The notes under the pieces are model-generated. The model saw only the letters and a list, made by a program, of their open reading frames with translations. It was not told the origin of the DNA and did not search any database. From Sulfitobacter aestuariivivens (GTDB taxonomy: Bacteria > Pseudomonadota > Alphaproteobacteria > Rhodobacterales > Rhodobacteraceae): a DNA stretch of 64,000 nt. Location of the stretch: contig NZ_JACTAG010000002.1 of the NCBI RefSeq assembly GCF_014763045.1, forward strand, positions 1,240,001 to 1,304,000. Direction: 5' to 3'. How positions within the stretch are numbered: the first letter of the stretch is position 1; each line of letters opens with the position of its first letter. The translations under genes were made by a program, and so were the position numbers. Positions 26,141-35,045 of the stretch are shown in pieces.

Positions 26141-26722
26141 ATGCGCACCACTGCAACCGTTAGTTTTATTGCCGTGTGTTGGGCATCCTTGGTTGTGTCC
26201 GAGGAAGCTCATACGCCTTACTCAGGGCTCGAAAACCGAGCGATCGCGGCTCTTTCTGAAAGCGACATTGACGCGCTTGAGGCTGGGCAGGGTTGGGGAT
26301 TTGCGCTTCCTGCGGAACTCAACGGATATCCCGGCCCGCTGCACACCCTGGAATTGGCGGAAGCCTTGGCGCTTTCACCCGAGCAAGAGGAGCGGCTGAC
26401 AGAGATTTTTGAACAGATGCCCACCGACGCAAAAGCGGCCGGTGCCGCGTTCATCTCTGCTGAGGCAGCTTTGGACCGCGCGTTTTCGCAAGGCGGGATT
26501 ACGCAGGAAACTCTAAGCGATGCAGTGTTTACCGCTGGAAACGCCCGAAGCGCGTTGCGCCTTGTGCATCTGTCACGCCACCTGATGACGGTTGAAATAT
26601 TGAACGAGGCGCAAATCCAGCGGTACAACGTGTTGCGCGGCTACGCGGATGATCCATGCGCCGCGACGCCGGACGGACATGACCCGGCGATGTGGCGACG
26701 CCACAACGGGTGTGAGGGGTAG
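26141..26722 (+). CDS. Secreted Spy/CpxP-like periplasmic protein
   Basis: 193 residues. Signal peptide (residues 1-22, 'ATVSFIAVCWASLVVS') and a helical body with 'LALSPEQEERLTEIFEQMPTD', like the LTxxQ/Spy-CpxP family of periplasmic chaperone or metal-stress proteins. GGAGA precedes the ATG at 26141; the frame is open to 25937 but the upstream part is not protein-like. It is the only apparently intact gene in this wreckage; its stop codon lies at a junction with a transketolase remnant on the other strand. Confidence 0.65.
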   Translation: MRTTATVSFIAVCWASLVVSEEAHTPYSGLENRAIAALSESDIDALEAGQGWGFALPAELNGYPGPLHTLELAEALALSPEQEERLTEIFEQMPTDAKAAGAAFISAEAALDRAFSQGGITQETLSDAVFTAGNARSALRLVHLSRHLMTVEILNEAQIQRYNVLRGYADDPCAATPDGHDPAMWRRHNGCEG

Positions 26723-26727
26723 TATGA

Positions 26728-27080
26728 CGTGATTGCCACACTTAGTCCGACCGATCCGGTGGAAAAATCCACGTCATCCACATCCTTGGTGCGCGACGGA
26801 TAGCTTTGCGCACCGTGAAAGCCACGGAAATTTTCCATTCCATTTGCGCGCGGTCCAGGTCGCCCGTCATTTACTGCATTGCTTGAAAGATAGGGCTGGC
26901 ATGAGATTTTGCCGCCAATCTATCTGGAAGGCGTAGTGCGAAAAGTAAGGTGCCGTCATGATCGCCACCGGCCTTGGTGCCATCCGCCTTGGGTCGGATG
27001 TGGTTGGCGTGATGGATCATCCAACAGGAAAGCCACAACAGGTCTTCCTCAATAGTTTTGAGGTCAATGGTCTGGGAGCT
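26728..27080 (-). pseudogene. Transketolase-like (ThDP enzyme) remnant with frameshift
   Basis: Reading the minus strand from 27080 gives 'LLWLSCWMIHHANHIRP-KADGTK' and 'AAKSHASPIFQAMQ', then a stop; a neighbouring frame then gives 'FRGFHGAQSYPSRTKDVDD' and 'VDFSTGSVGLSVAIT'. Both parts match consecutive regions of the transketolase/homodimeric pyruvate-dehydrogenase-E1-like family (thiamine diphosphate enzymes). At least one internal frameshift and a deletion separate them, and the gene is cut off at about 26728. Non-functional. Confidence 0.75.
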
Positions 27081-27101
27081 CGCTTTATCTGCTTTCGACG
27101 G

Positions 27102-27797
27102 TCAGACGAAGGGTGTTTCGGCGAGGGTCGCTGCGTGCGTGCCGGTCGGCAGGACCAGCGCAAGCGTGTCAGAAGTTGATGCAAGATCGGAACGGATCAG
27201 GCCAATACCGATGGTTTTGCCCAAACGTTTGGAAAAGGCGAATTCGGAAACATAGCCGACGTTTTGCCCATCCAATTGCAGTGGCACCGGGTGACCGGGC
27301 GGTGTTGGCGTGCCGTCAATCACGACGCCGATCAGCGTCCGGACGGGGCCCGTTTTGGCGGCAGCTTGAAGCGCGCTGCGCCCGACAAAATCGTGCTCAA
27401 AGCTGATCAATGGGCCAAAGCCCACCTCGAACGGAGTGGCTGGATGGGTCTGCACCCGCATGTCCGCGCCATATGAAATCAGTCCACTTTCCAGCCGTTC
27501 CGTGTCGTTGGGTGCACCGGGTCCGATGTCGAATTCCGCGCCTGCGTCTTTGACGATATCCCACAACTCGATGCCGCGTGCGCTATCCATCAGGTACATC
27601 TCGAACCCGCCCTGTTTCGACCAGCCGGAGCGGGCGATAACCAACGCGATGCCGTGCAGTTCAGCGTCGGCAAAGCCGAAGTATTTAAAGTCGCGCACGT
27701 GGTCGCCAAACAGTTTTACCGCCAGATCCATGGCCTTCGGCCCTTGGGTCGCCAGCGGAGATACATCCGGTTCGGATACGAGCTTGAGGGTTCGGCC
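27102..27797 (-). pseudogene. C-terminal fragment of a DmdA-like (GcvT-family) demethylase
   Basis: About 230 residues match the C-terminal two-thirds of DMSP demethylase DmdA and related tetrahydrofolate-dependent aminomethyltransferases: 'EPDVSPLATQGPKAMDL', 'VIARSGWSKQGGFEMYL', 'GAPNDTERLESGLISYG' and 'GRSALQAAAKTGPV'. The N-terminal about 130 residues are missing; the codons from 27797 to 27896 are unrelated. The frame is intact to its stop, so decay was by truncation. Directly followed on the same strand by the transketolase remnant. Confidence 0.8.
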
Positions 27798-27968
27798 AAG
27801 ATAGAACGTGAGCCGAACAACGCGTACTATCTCAACGCGGTAGCGGCTACAATACAGTCGCGGACGGTTGGCTATCTCAGCAGAGAACAAGCGCAACGCC
27901 TTTCAGCGCAGATGATCGAAGACGGTATTGAAAGCGCCAGATGTTCGGCGAAGATAGTGGGAGGATAG
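27797..27968 (+). pseudogene. HIRAN-domain fragment
   Basis: About 57 residues on the plus strand read 'IEREPNNAYYLNAVAATI' and 'VGYLSREQAQRLSAQMIED', the core of a HIRAN domain (DNA-end-binding module of helicases and small stand-alone proteins). The beginning of the domain is missing at about 27797, the point where the DmdA-like fragment also breaks. The rest of 27969-28435 shows no recognised gene apart from the presumed left flank of the IS110 element. Confidence 0.55.
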
Positions 27969-28435
27969 CGGACGAACCAGCATGACAGCGGACACTTCGG
28001 CGTCAGGCTCGGCATTCCGACATGGGGGTGGATAGACTTTGGAGTAGGGAAACAGGCACCTACGCCCGAGCGGAAACCAAAAGCGCCCTCTAAGCAGAAG
28101 CCGAGATCGGCCCGAACCGGTCTACTGATGGCCGTTTGGCGGCGAAAGCCCGTTAGTCAGATCACCGTGCATTCTGATAGTCATATGATGGTCTTCAGTT
28201 GTCGGGTGGTTTGACTCAAACATTGATCGACCGTTCGTTGGGTCGGTGCCGCTTGGCTTTCTGGTTTGGTTTAACCCTCATTCCGATCGGCTTGACACGT
28301 GTCTTTCCCTGGACCTGTCGACTGCCCGGGAACACCTTGCGGTGAGGCTTTGTCTCGAAGATGCTGTGTGACCCAAGAAGGGCCTGACCATTTGGTCTCA
28401 TGACTGTCCTGTCCGTGCATTCTTTCCGGTGAAGT

Positions 28436-29542
28436 ATGTCTGAAACTGCCGGAAAGGACGATCTCATGGCCAAACCGAAGCAACCCATCCCAGTCGAGGG
28501 TGGGGTCGATACACACAAAAACCTCCACGTGGCCGCTGTTGTTGATGACAACGACCAGATTCTGGGAACCCAAAGCTTCGCCACAACGCGGCAAGGCAAC
28601 AAGCTGATGTTGGCCTGGATGCGATCATTCGGAGATGTGCAACGGATCGGTGTGGAATGCACCCGCAGCTATGGTGGTGATCTCTTGAGATATATGCAGG
28701 TCGCTAGTGTGGACGTTCTGGAAGTTACCGCCCCGGACAAACTGGATCGCAGACGGCGCGGCAAGAACGATGACTTCGATGCGCAAAGTGCTGCCCACGC
28801 GGCTATTGCTAAGCGGCGTACGGTAACCCCGCGCAGTCGAGATGGGATTGTGGAATTCCTTCGTATATAAATGGTTTGCCGCAAAACGGCTGTTCAAGCC
28901 AGACGCGTTGCATTGCAGATCATCCAGACGACAATAGTTTGCGCGCCTGACCGTCTACGTGATCTTTTACGCAAAGTGACCCGCATGCAATTGATCAGGA
29001 CGCTGGCAGCCTGGCGTCCGGATCTGAGTGGGTATCGGGATGTCGAAGAGGCATACCGGCGCGCGCTCAAATCGCTTGCACGTCGATACCTCGAACTGCA
29101 CGATGAGATCGCCGAACTGGACGACCTAATCCTAGCAATCGTCACAGAACTTGCCCCAGACCTAATCGCATGCAGCGGGGTCGAGTTTAACAGCGGGGCT
29201 CAATTGTTGCTGACCGCAGGCGATAATCCTGAACGATTCAAATCCGAAGCCAGCTTCGCTGCTTTGTGCGGTGTCAGCCCGGTTCCAGCATCTTGAGGGA
29301 AAACGAAACGGCACCGATTGAACCGAGGCGGTGACCGCGCGGCAAACAGCGCGCTTCACATCATCGCAATCGGGCGATTACGTCTGGATCCGAAGACAAA
29401 GGAATACGTTGCGCGCCGCACAGCTCAGGGCCATTCAAAACTGGAAGCTATTCGATGCCTGAAAAGATACATCGCGCGTGAAGTCTTCAACATCATTGCG
29501 CGACGGCACAAACAGATCAATCAGGCCCAAATCGCGGCGTGA
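28436..29542 (+). pseudogene. IS110-family transposase with two in-frame stops
   Basis: One frame over about 369 codons encodes an IS110 transposase: N-terminal RuvC-like domain 'GGVDTHKNLHVAAVVD' and 'GVECTRSYGGDLLRYM' and 'KNDDFDAQSAA', a coiled-coil middle, and the C-terminal Transposase_20 part 'FAALCGVSPVPAS' and 'RLNRGGDRAANSALH'. A TAA at 28868-28870 and a TGA at 29294-29296 break it without shifting the frame. The catalytic serine domain is intact in pieces, but the protein should not be made whole. Confidence 0.88.
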
Positions 29543-29551
29543 CACTTAGAA

Positions 29552-29890
29552 GGGCGTCAGACAGGCCCGGCTGGTTCGGTTCTATCATCTTCCGCCTCAC
29601 TTGCCGATCCAGGGTTTGAGGTTTCTTACCAGAAAATCGTTGGCGACAGCCAACTCCCCAATCTTGGCGTGCAGGTCTTTGACTTGCTATTCATCGAATT
29701 CCGGTGTCTTTCGGCCGCCGCGCTCAAATACGCCAGATGCACCTTCAAGCACCGCACGTTTCCATTGATGCATCATCGTCAGGTGGACCCTAAACCGACT
29801 GGCCAACTCGCTGACCGACTCTTCGCCTTTCAACGCTTCTAACGCTACCTTGGCCTTAAATTCTGGATGATGTTGCTTTCGCTTCGACAT
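29552..29890 (-). pseudogene. IS3-family OrfA with amber stop, OrfB truncated
   Basis: OrfA starts at 29890 ('MSKRKQHHPEFKAKVALEAL', HTH 'VSELASRFRVH') and runs to TAG at 29687-29689; the same frame then continues 'QVKDLHAKIGELAVANDFL' to TGA at 29597, where intact relatives end. OrfB starts at 29588 ('MIEPNQPGLSDAL') but is cut after about a dozen codons at the right edge of the IS110 element. So the IS3 element was already present when the IS110 arrived, or was deleted against it. Confidence 0.8.
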
Positions 29891-30164
29891 CGTCGATCTC
29901 CATCGTGTTGAAGATCAGCAGATAACAAATTGCAGCTGACGTCAGTATCCGAATTTCGGTGAGTAGCTCAGTCCGCTTTTTTTCATCGTGTGGCGGAGAT
30001 CGGGAAAGGCGGGCTGCTTGAGCATCGGCGGGCATCCTCAATTGTCGCCTATAGACCATCCCATCGCACTCAAACTGCTAGGTTTTTCAGATCCTCCCTT
30101 TCATGTCGGGCGCTCCATTCAAATTCTCCTTGCGTGACTGTGCTTGAGGCCGCATGAAAGAAAG
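29891..30164. other. Flank of IS remnant, no gene seen
   Basis: No recognised gene. It presumably holds the outer end of the IS3 remnant and the promoter of the polysaccharide cluster, but I see no clear terminal inverted repeat or promoter. Confidence 0.4.
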
Positions 30165-31178
30165 ATGACAAAACTCGTGATCCAAATTCCTTGTTACAAC
30201 GAGGCCGACGACCTGGCTCGAACGATAGCCGACATACCGCGGATCATCCCTGGAGTTGACCACATCGAGCTCCTGGTCATTAACGATGGAAGCAGCGACA
30301 AGACGGTAGAAGTCGCCTTGGAAAACGGCGTTGACCATATCGTTCATCACCGCCGGAACCGGGGTCTTGCAGCCGCCTTTCAGAGCGGACTTGACTCAGC
30401 GCTCACGGCCGGCGCCGACATTATCGTGAACACCGATGCGGACGGTCAATACAGAGGCGAGGACATTATCGCGCTGGTGCGGCCAATCCTCGAGGGGAAA
30501 GCCGATATCGTGATCGGCGATCGGGCTGTGGACAAGAACGTGCACTTCAGCCCCTTGAAACGCCAATTGCAACGCCTCGGCAGTGCAGTGGTTCGAAAGC
30601 TGTCGGGAACGAACATCCCGGACGCAGTCAGTGGTTTTCGGGCCATCAGTCGCGAGGCTGCCATGCGAATCACTATTACGACCAGTTTCAGCTACACCAC
30701 CGACATGCTTATTCAAGCTGGGCGCAAACGAATGGCGATCGCAAGCGTACCGGTGCGGACCAATCGCACCGAGCGACCCTCGCGGCTGTTCAAATCCATC
30801 CCGGGTTTCATTGCACAAACCGTGGTGACGATGCTCCGTGCCTACGCGACCTACAACCCGTTGCGGACATTCGCGGCCATCGGTCTGATGCTGTCTCTTT
30901 TTGGAATCCTGCCGGTCCTGCGATTCCTCTGGTTTTGGCTAGGGGGAGATGCGTCGGGACACGTTCAATCGCTGATCCTCGGCGGCGTATTGCTGGTTTT
31001 GGGGGTGATCACTAGCCTGATGGCAATATTGGCCGATCTGATAAGTGCCAACAGGGCGCTTATTGAAAAAACGCTGGAACAAGTCAGGCGGATGGAAACA
31101 AAATTGGCGCCCACGTCCAAGATGGCGGTTTCGGAAAGCGAAAAGCCCGTGCAGGAACGATCCCATGAGCGCCAATGA
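30165..31178 (+). CDS. GT2-family polyprenol-phosphate-type glycosyltransferase
   Basis: 337 residues. GT-A domain with 'VIQIPCYNEADDL', 'LLVINDGSSDKTVEVA', the 'NTDADGQY' metal-binding DxD, and 'GNRGLAAAFQSGL'-like region, closest to dolichol/undecaprenyl-phosphate sugar synthases. Two C-terminal membrane helices (about 235-300) anchor it. It probably makes a polyprenyl-phosphate-linked sugar that the next gene's GT-C enzyme could use. First gene of the surface-polysaccharide cluster; overlaps the next by 14 bp. Confidence 0.87.
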   Translation: MTKLVIQIPCYNEADDLARTIADIPRIIPGVDHIELLVINDGSSDKTVEVALENGVDHIVHHRRNRGLAAAFQSGLDSALTAGADIIVNTDADGQYRGEDIIALVRPILEGKADIVIGDRAVDKNVHFSPLKRQLQRLGSAVVRKLSGTNIPDAVSGFRAISREAAMRITITTSFSYTTDMLIQAGRKRMAIASVPVRTNRTERPSRLFKSIPGFIAQTVVTMLRAYATYNPLRTFAAIGLMLSLFGILPVLRFLWFWLGGDASGHVQSLILGGVLLVLGVITSLMAILADLISANRALIEKTLEQVRRMETKLAPTSKMAVSESEKPVQERSHERQ

Positions 31179-32883
31179 CGTAACTAGCCCTGACAAGTCA
31201 CGTTCCGTGACCGCAGCGGACAACCTGGAATCCGATCGTGCCTTGGTGGTTATTGTCCTCTACGCGGCCGCGATACTTGTGGCCGGACAAACGTTTTCCG
31301 CTCTGAATAGGGGTATCAATTGGGACGAGTTCCACCACTATGATCTTGTGACCCAACTGATCGACGGCACATTGAGGTATTCGCTGCAAAGTCTTTTTAC
31401 CCAGATATTCCGTTGGATGCCGAACCTACCCGGGGACGTGATCGATCACATCCGCGTCGCCAGATTGGTCATGTTGCTTTGCCAAGTCGGTACAGCGGCG
31501 GCGATTTTCGGTGTAGCGCGCAAATTCTGCGCTCCCAAGGCCGCCGCGTTAATTGCCCTGGCCTATCTCTCAGGTGGATATGTGGTCTTGCATGGCGGTT
31601 CATTTCGCTACGATCCTCTAGCGGCCTTTCTGTTGATGTCGACAATGTGGTTCGTGGCATGCCGGCCCCTGACCGCAGCCACGATCCTTTTGACCGGAAC
31701 GCTTGCGGCCTTGGCGATGATGATCACGATCAAATCAGTTTTCTATGCCCCGGCATTTGCTGGCATTATCTGGCTTCGCGTGCAAGAGGCGGAGCACAAG
31801 GGCCCAATTGCGATTCGGATCGCCAGCTGTTTCGTGGTCTTTTTTGCCGCTTTCTGCCTGATCTTCTATTGGCATTCCGGGTACGTGGCATCATCTGCCG
31901 TTCAGGCTGGCATAGGCACTGTCAAATCTGCAAGTGGCATCGTGTTTTCCCAAGGCTTTCTGCCTATGGCAAGGGCGCTGAAATTTCAGTTGGCGATGGC
32001 GCCGCATATTACCGCCCTAGTCGTTCTGACAGCTTGGAAATGGTCCTCTCTCAAGGCGAGCGCCAGCCAAAAAATCGCAATGTTGGCGCTTCTGACCCCG
32101 CTTCTGATCCCCCTGTTCTACCGCAACAGCTTCGAATACTTCTACGTGTTCATGTTGCCGCCTGTCCTGGTGGCACTGGCACCTGCGGCGGAACAGGTGG
32201 TCCTTCCTCGTGTTCGCTTCGCAATCTGCGTCGCCCTGATGGTCAGCATAGGTACAATCATCGCGACGATCAGAGCGCCGATCGATCGGAAAATTCGGGC
32301 AGCGCAGCAGCAGACTATTGCCGTTGCGCACCAGCTGTTTCCCCAACCAATCACCTATTTCGACTTCAGCGGATACCTGGGTGATTACGATCGCGCTCTG
32401 CCGTTCATGCTGTCTGGTTGGGGGCTGAAAGGTTACCGCGAGCGCGGCCACACCGCGTTCATTAACGCTATGAAGCGAAAAACGATCCCCCTGCTAATCG
32501 CGAACCATGGTTATCTACTAACCGAAGTCTCTGGACAAGCACAGGTTGAATACTTCATACCCGAAGATGCCCAAGCGCTGCGCGAGAACTACATTCACCA
32601 TTGGGGGATGCTTTGGGTGGCTGGCCGTGTGGTGCCGACGGGCGATATGCCGTTGGAAATCCATAACCGAGTCCCGGGCGCTTATACTGTCGAGGGCGGC
32701 TCAATCCGGATTGACGGCAAGCTCTACGACGCTGGCGACTTGGTCACGCTGAGCCGCTCGGTTCACGCAATCGACGGAAACCGGAAAAGAGAAGTTACGC
32801 TGCGCTGGGGCAACAACCTGGAAATCCCGGACGAGGAAATGATCAAGGCCGGACCATTTCAGCCGCTTTGGTTTTTTCCTTGA
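31165..32883 (+). CDS. Multi-spanning GT-C-type glycosyltransferase
   Basis: 572 residues with about ten to eleven membrane helices and a soluble C-terminal domain (about 430-572). The first periplasmic loop has 'NRGINWDEFHHYDL' (D54/E55), the acidic motif used by ArnT/PMT-type GT-C enzymes that transfer sugar from a polyprenyl-phosphate donor. This matches the donor-making GT2 gene just upstream. AGGAA precedes the ATG at 31165. The acceptor is unknown. Confidence 0.8.
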   Translation: MSANDVTSPDKSRSVTAADNLESDRALVVIVLYAAAILVAGQTFSALNRGINWDEFHHYDLVTQLIDGTLRYSLQSLFTQIFRWMPNLPGDVIDHIRVARLVMLLCQVGTAAAIFGVARKFCAPKAAALIALAYLSGGYVVLHGGSFRYDPLAAFLLMSTMWFVACRPLTAATILLTGTLAALAMMITIKSVFYAPAFAGIIWLRVQEAEHKGPIAIRIASCFVVFFAAFCLIFYWHSGYVASSAVQAGIGTVKSASGIVFSQGFLPMARALKFQLAMAPHITALVVLTAWKWSSLKASASQKIAMLALLTPLLIPLFYRNSFEYFYVFMLPPVLVALAPAAEQVVLPRVRFAICVALMVSIGTIIATIRAPIDRKIRAAQQQTIAVAHQLFPQPITYFDFSGYLGDYDRALPFMLSGWGLKGYRERGHTAFINAMKRKTIPLLIANHGYLLTEVSGQAQVEYFIPEDAQALRENYIHHWGMLWVAGRVVPTGDMPLEIHNRVPGAYTVEGGSIRIDGKLYDAGDLVTLSRSVHAIDGNRKREVTLRWGNNLEIPDEEMIKAGPFQPLWFFP

Positions 32884-32976
32884 GCGACATTCTCGCCCAA
32901 AGGGTAACATGACAGTGCCGGTCGTTTTTTCGAGTTCTGCTAGTAAGTTTCACCGACGTGAAAGAAAAGAGTATTG

Positions 32977-33915
32977 ATGGGAGCAGACGGTTTCGTTATT
33001 CGCTTTTTGGCATTGGTCGCTGCGAGGTTTCGTCCGCGCGCCTTGCTGCTGCTGCTAAGGTGGTTTCATAACAAAGGTGTTTTCAAAAATATCCAAACTG
33101 CTTGGGATCCGAATTGGATCAGGAAGCATTCAAGTTTGTGCCTGCCGCCAAATATGGCCTACCTTCATGGGGAGGGTTACAAATTATGGGTGGATTTGAA
33201 CGACCATATTGGCTACCGCTCGTTCTTGAAAAATGAACCTTTCGAGATGGCGGTCCATGCAATAGCCAGTGGGCTTAAGATTGATTCGTCTGGCGTGATT
33301 CTGGATAACGGAGCCAATATAGGATCTGCAAGTATACCCTATTGCGCTCAAAATGGTTCGGTCCTAATAGCTATTGAAGATTCAAGGACAAATGCGGCGG
33401 CTTTATGTAGAAACATTTCTTCCAATCAAATACGCGCGCATTTACATTTGGTTGCGCTGACAAATCGTCAGGATGAGGGGAAATTTCTTCCCTTGTATGC
33501 CAGACAAGGGAATTCCGGGGCAAATTCTCTTGTCTCAAGATGGAACCCGTCGGTGACCGACGGTGAATCGGAGCTTGTGCCCGCCACGACGTTAGACGGA
33601 CTGCTTGATGAAGAGACCATCCAAAAAATAAAGCTGGTAAAAATCGACGTAGAGGGCGCTGAATATCATGTGCTTTCTGGTGCGAGTAGATTTCTCAAGA
33701 GCAATCGAGCACCAATTTTGATGGAGTACCGTCAAGATGCTGCAAGAAAATTTCTCGATAGCGATATGCGAGATGTTCCCGAACTCGTCTGCGATCGGTA
33801 TCCCATCGTAGGTCTCGACCAATATTTTGATGAAGTTTCCTTTGATCCGAGCCAAAGTTACGAAAATATTCTGCTGAAGCCGACGCCTACGCCCGAAACA
33901 GGCGAACGCGACTGA
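32977..33915 (+). CDS. FkbM-family methyltransferase
   Basis: 312 residues. SAM-binding 'VILDNGANIGSASIPYCAQ' (motif I, about residue 110) and 'KLVKIDVEGAEYHVLSGASRFL' (about 225) define FkbM O-methyltransferases, which often methylate sugars in surface polysaccharides. Base composition here is visibly richer in A+T than in the flanking genes, which suggests a separate origin. Its stop overlaps the next start by one base (TGATG). A TTG three bases upstream of the ATG is an alternative start. Confidence 0.85.
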   Translation: MGADGFVIRFLALVAARFRPRALLLLLRWFHNKGVFKNIQTAWDPNWIRKHSSLCLPPNMAYLHGEGYKLWVDLNDHIGYRSFLKNEPFEMAVHAIASGLKIDSSGVILDNGANIGSASIPYCAQNGSVLIAIEDSRTNAAALCRNISSNQIRAHLHLVALTNRQDEGKFLPLYARQGNSGANSLVSRWNPSVTDGESELVPATTLDGLLDEETIQKIKLVKIDVEGAEYHVLSGASRFLKSNRAPILMEYRQDAARKFLDSDMRDVPELVCDRYPIVGLDQYFDEVSFDPSQSYENILLKPTPTPETGERD

Positions 33916-35045
33916 TGGTGTCAATGAAATCGAACACCAGGGCGGAAGATGGCAAGCGACGCATCGCGGTCGTGGGGCCCATGCCGCCATCGAAATCTGG
34001 TATCGCTAGGCATACGGCGAGCGTCGCCCAGGCGCTCGAGGCGCGCGGGGATGCCGAGGTCCGGGTCTGGAGCTTCTATCGCCAGTATCCCCGGTTGCTG
34101 TTTCCTGGGGAGGCAGAGGAAAGCGAGGATTTTGCTCAGAACCTGGCGTTATCGACGCGCACCATCGGCGGCACTGCGCCGTTGAGTTGGCACCGAACCA
34201 TCCGGGAAATCGCCGCCTTCGGCCCCAATGACCTGGTCATGCCGGCCTGGACGTTCTTTTTGGCGCCCGCCCTTGGTTGTATTGCCCGCGCCTTGCGGCG
34301 ACGCGGTAGCCGTTGCACTATGATCGTGCACAACGTCTCCGACCACGAAGGCGCGGCATGGAAAGACCGGCTGATGACCTATCAACTTGTACAGGCAGAC
34401 CAGTTTCTGACGCACAATGCTGCGCTGCGTGACACCTTGCAAGCGCAATTTCCAGGGCGCCCGGTGCATGTCTTCCCGCATCCGGTGTTCTCCGATTATC
34501 CTGAGCCTACCGGCGCTCTGGCCCGCGACTGGCCGCTGGAGCTTTTGTTCTTTGGTCTTGTCCGTCCGTACAAGGGGCTGGATATCCTAATCGACGCATT
34601 CGCACTGTCGGGCCGGACAGATGCCCGGCTGACCATCGTCGGCGAGTTCTGGGCCGGGCTCAAGGACACCCGTGACAAGATTGCTGCGTTGAGGGTGAAA
34701 GACAGGATCGAGCTGGTGCCGCGCTTCGTGGGCGATGCGGAAGCCGCGGAGTTCTTTGCGCGCGCCGATGCGGTAGTCCTTCCATATCGGTCGGTCACCG
34801 GGTCCGGTGTGATCCCGACGGCGTATCGCTATGGCCGTGCCGTCGTGGCCAGTGATCTTCCCGGGCTTGCCGATGTCGTTGACCATGGAAAAACCGGCTG
34901 GCTGGTTCCCTCGGGCGATGTGGAGGCGTTGGCCTCGTGCATCCGGAACCTTGAACGTACTCAGGCGGGACATGCTGGGAACCGCGCGCGGGCGTACGGA
35001 GAAACCTTGACTTGGGAGCGCTTCGTTGTGCCGGTGTGGCGATGA
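33915..35045 (+). CDS. GT4-family glycosyltransferase
   Basis: 376 residues, GT-B fold. N-terminal half 'AVVGPMPPSKSGIARHTASV' and donor-binding C-terminal half 'LLFFGLVRPYKGLDILIDAFAL', 'ADAVVLPYRSVTGSGVIPTAYRYG' and 'KTGWLVPSGD'. This is a typical retaining GT4 enzyme, probably adding one sugar to the repeat unit. Overlaps the FkbM gene by one base and the next frame by up to 20 bp. Confidence 0.88.
   Translation: MVSMKSNTRAEDGKRRIAVVGPMPPSKSGIARHTASVAQALEARGDAEVRVWSFYRQYPRLLFPGEAEESEDFAQNLALSTRTIGGTAPLSWHRTIREIAAFGPNDLVMPAWTFFLAPALGCIARALRRRGSRCTMIVHNVSDHEGAAWKDRLMTYQLVQADQFLTHNAALRDTLQAQFPGRPVHVFPHPVFSDYPEPTGALARDWPLELLFFGLVRPYKGLDILIDAFALSGRTDARLTIVGEFWAGLKDTRDKIAALRVKDRIELVPRFVGDAEAAEFFARADAVVLPYRSVTGSGVIPTAYRYGRAVVASDLPGLADVVDHGKTGWLVPSGDVEALASCIRNLERTQAGHAGNRARAYGETLTWERFVVPVWR

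Noticed and set aside
26958..27179. 73-residue plus-strand open frame
   Set aside because: The minus strand in the same place carries transketolase and DmdA-like remnants; the plus reading has no family resemblance.
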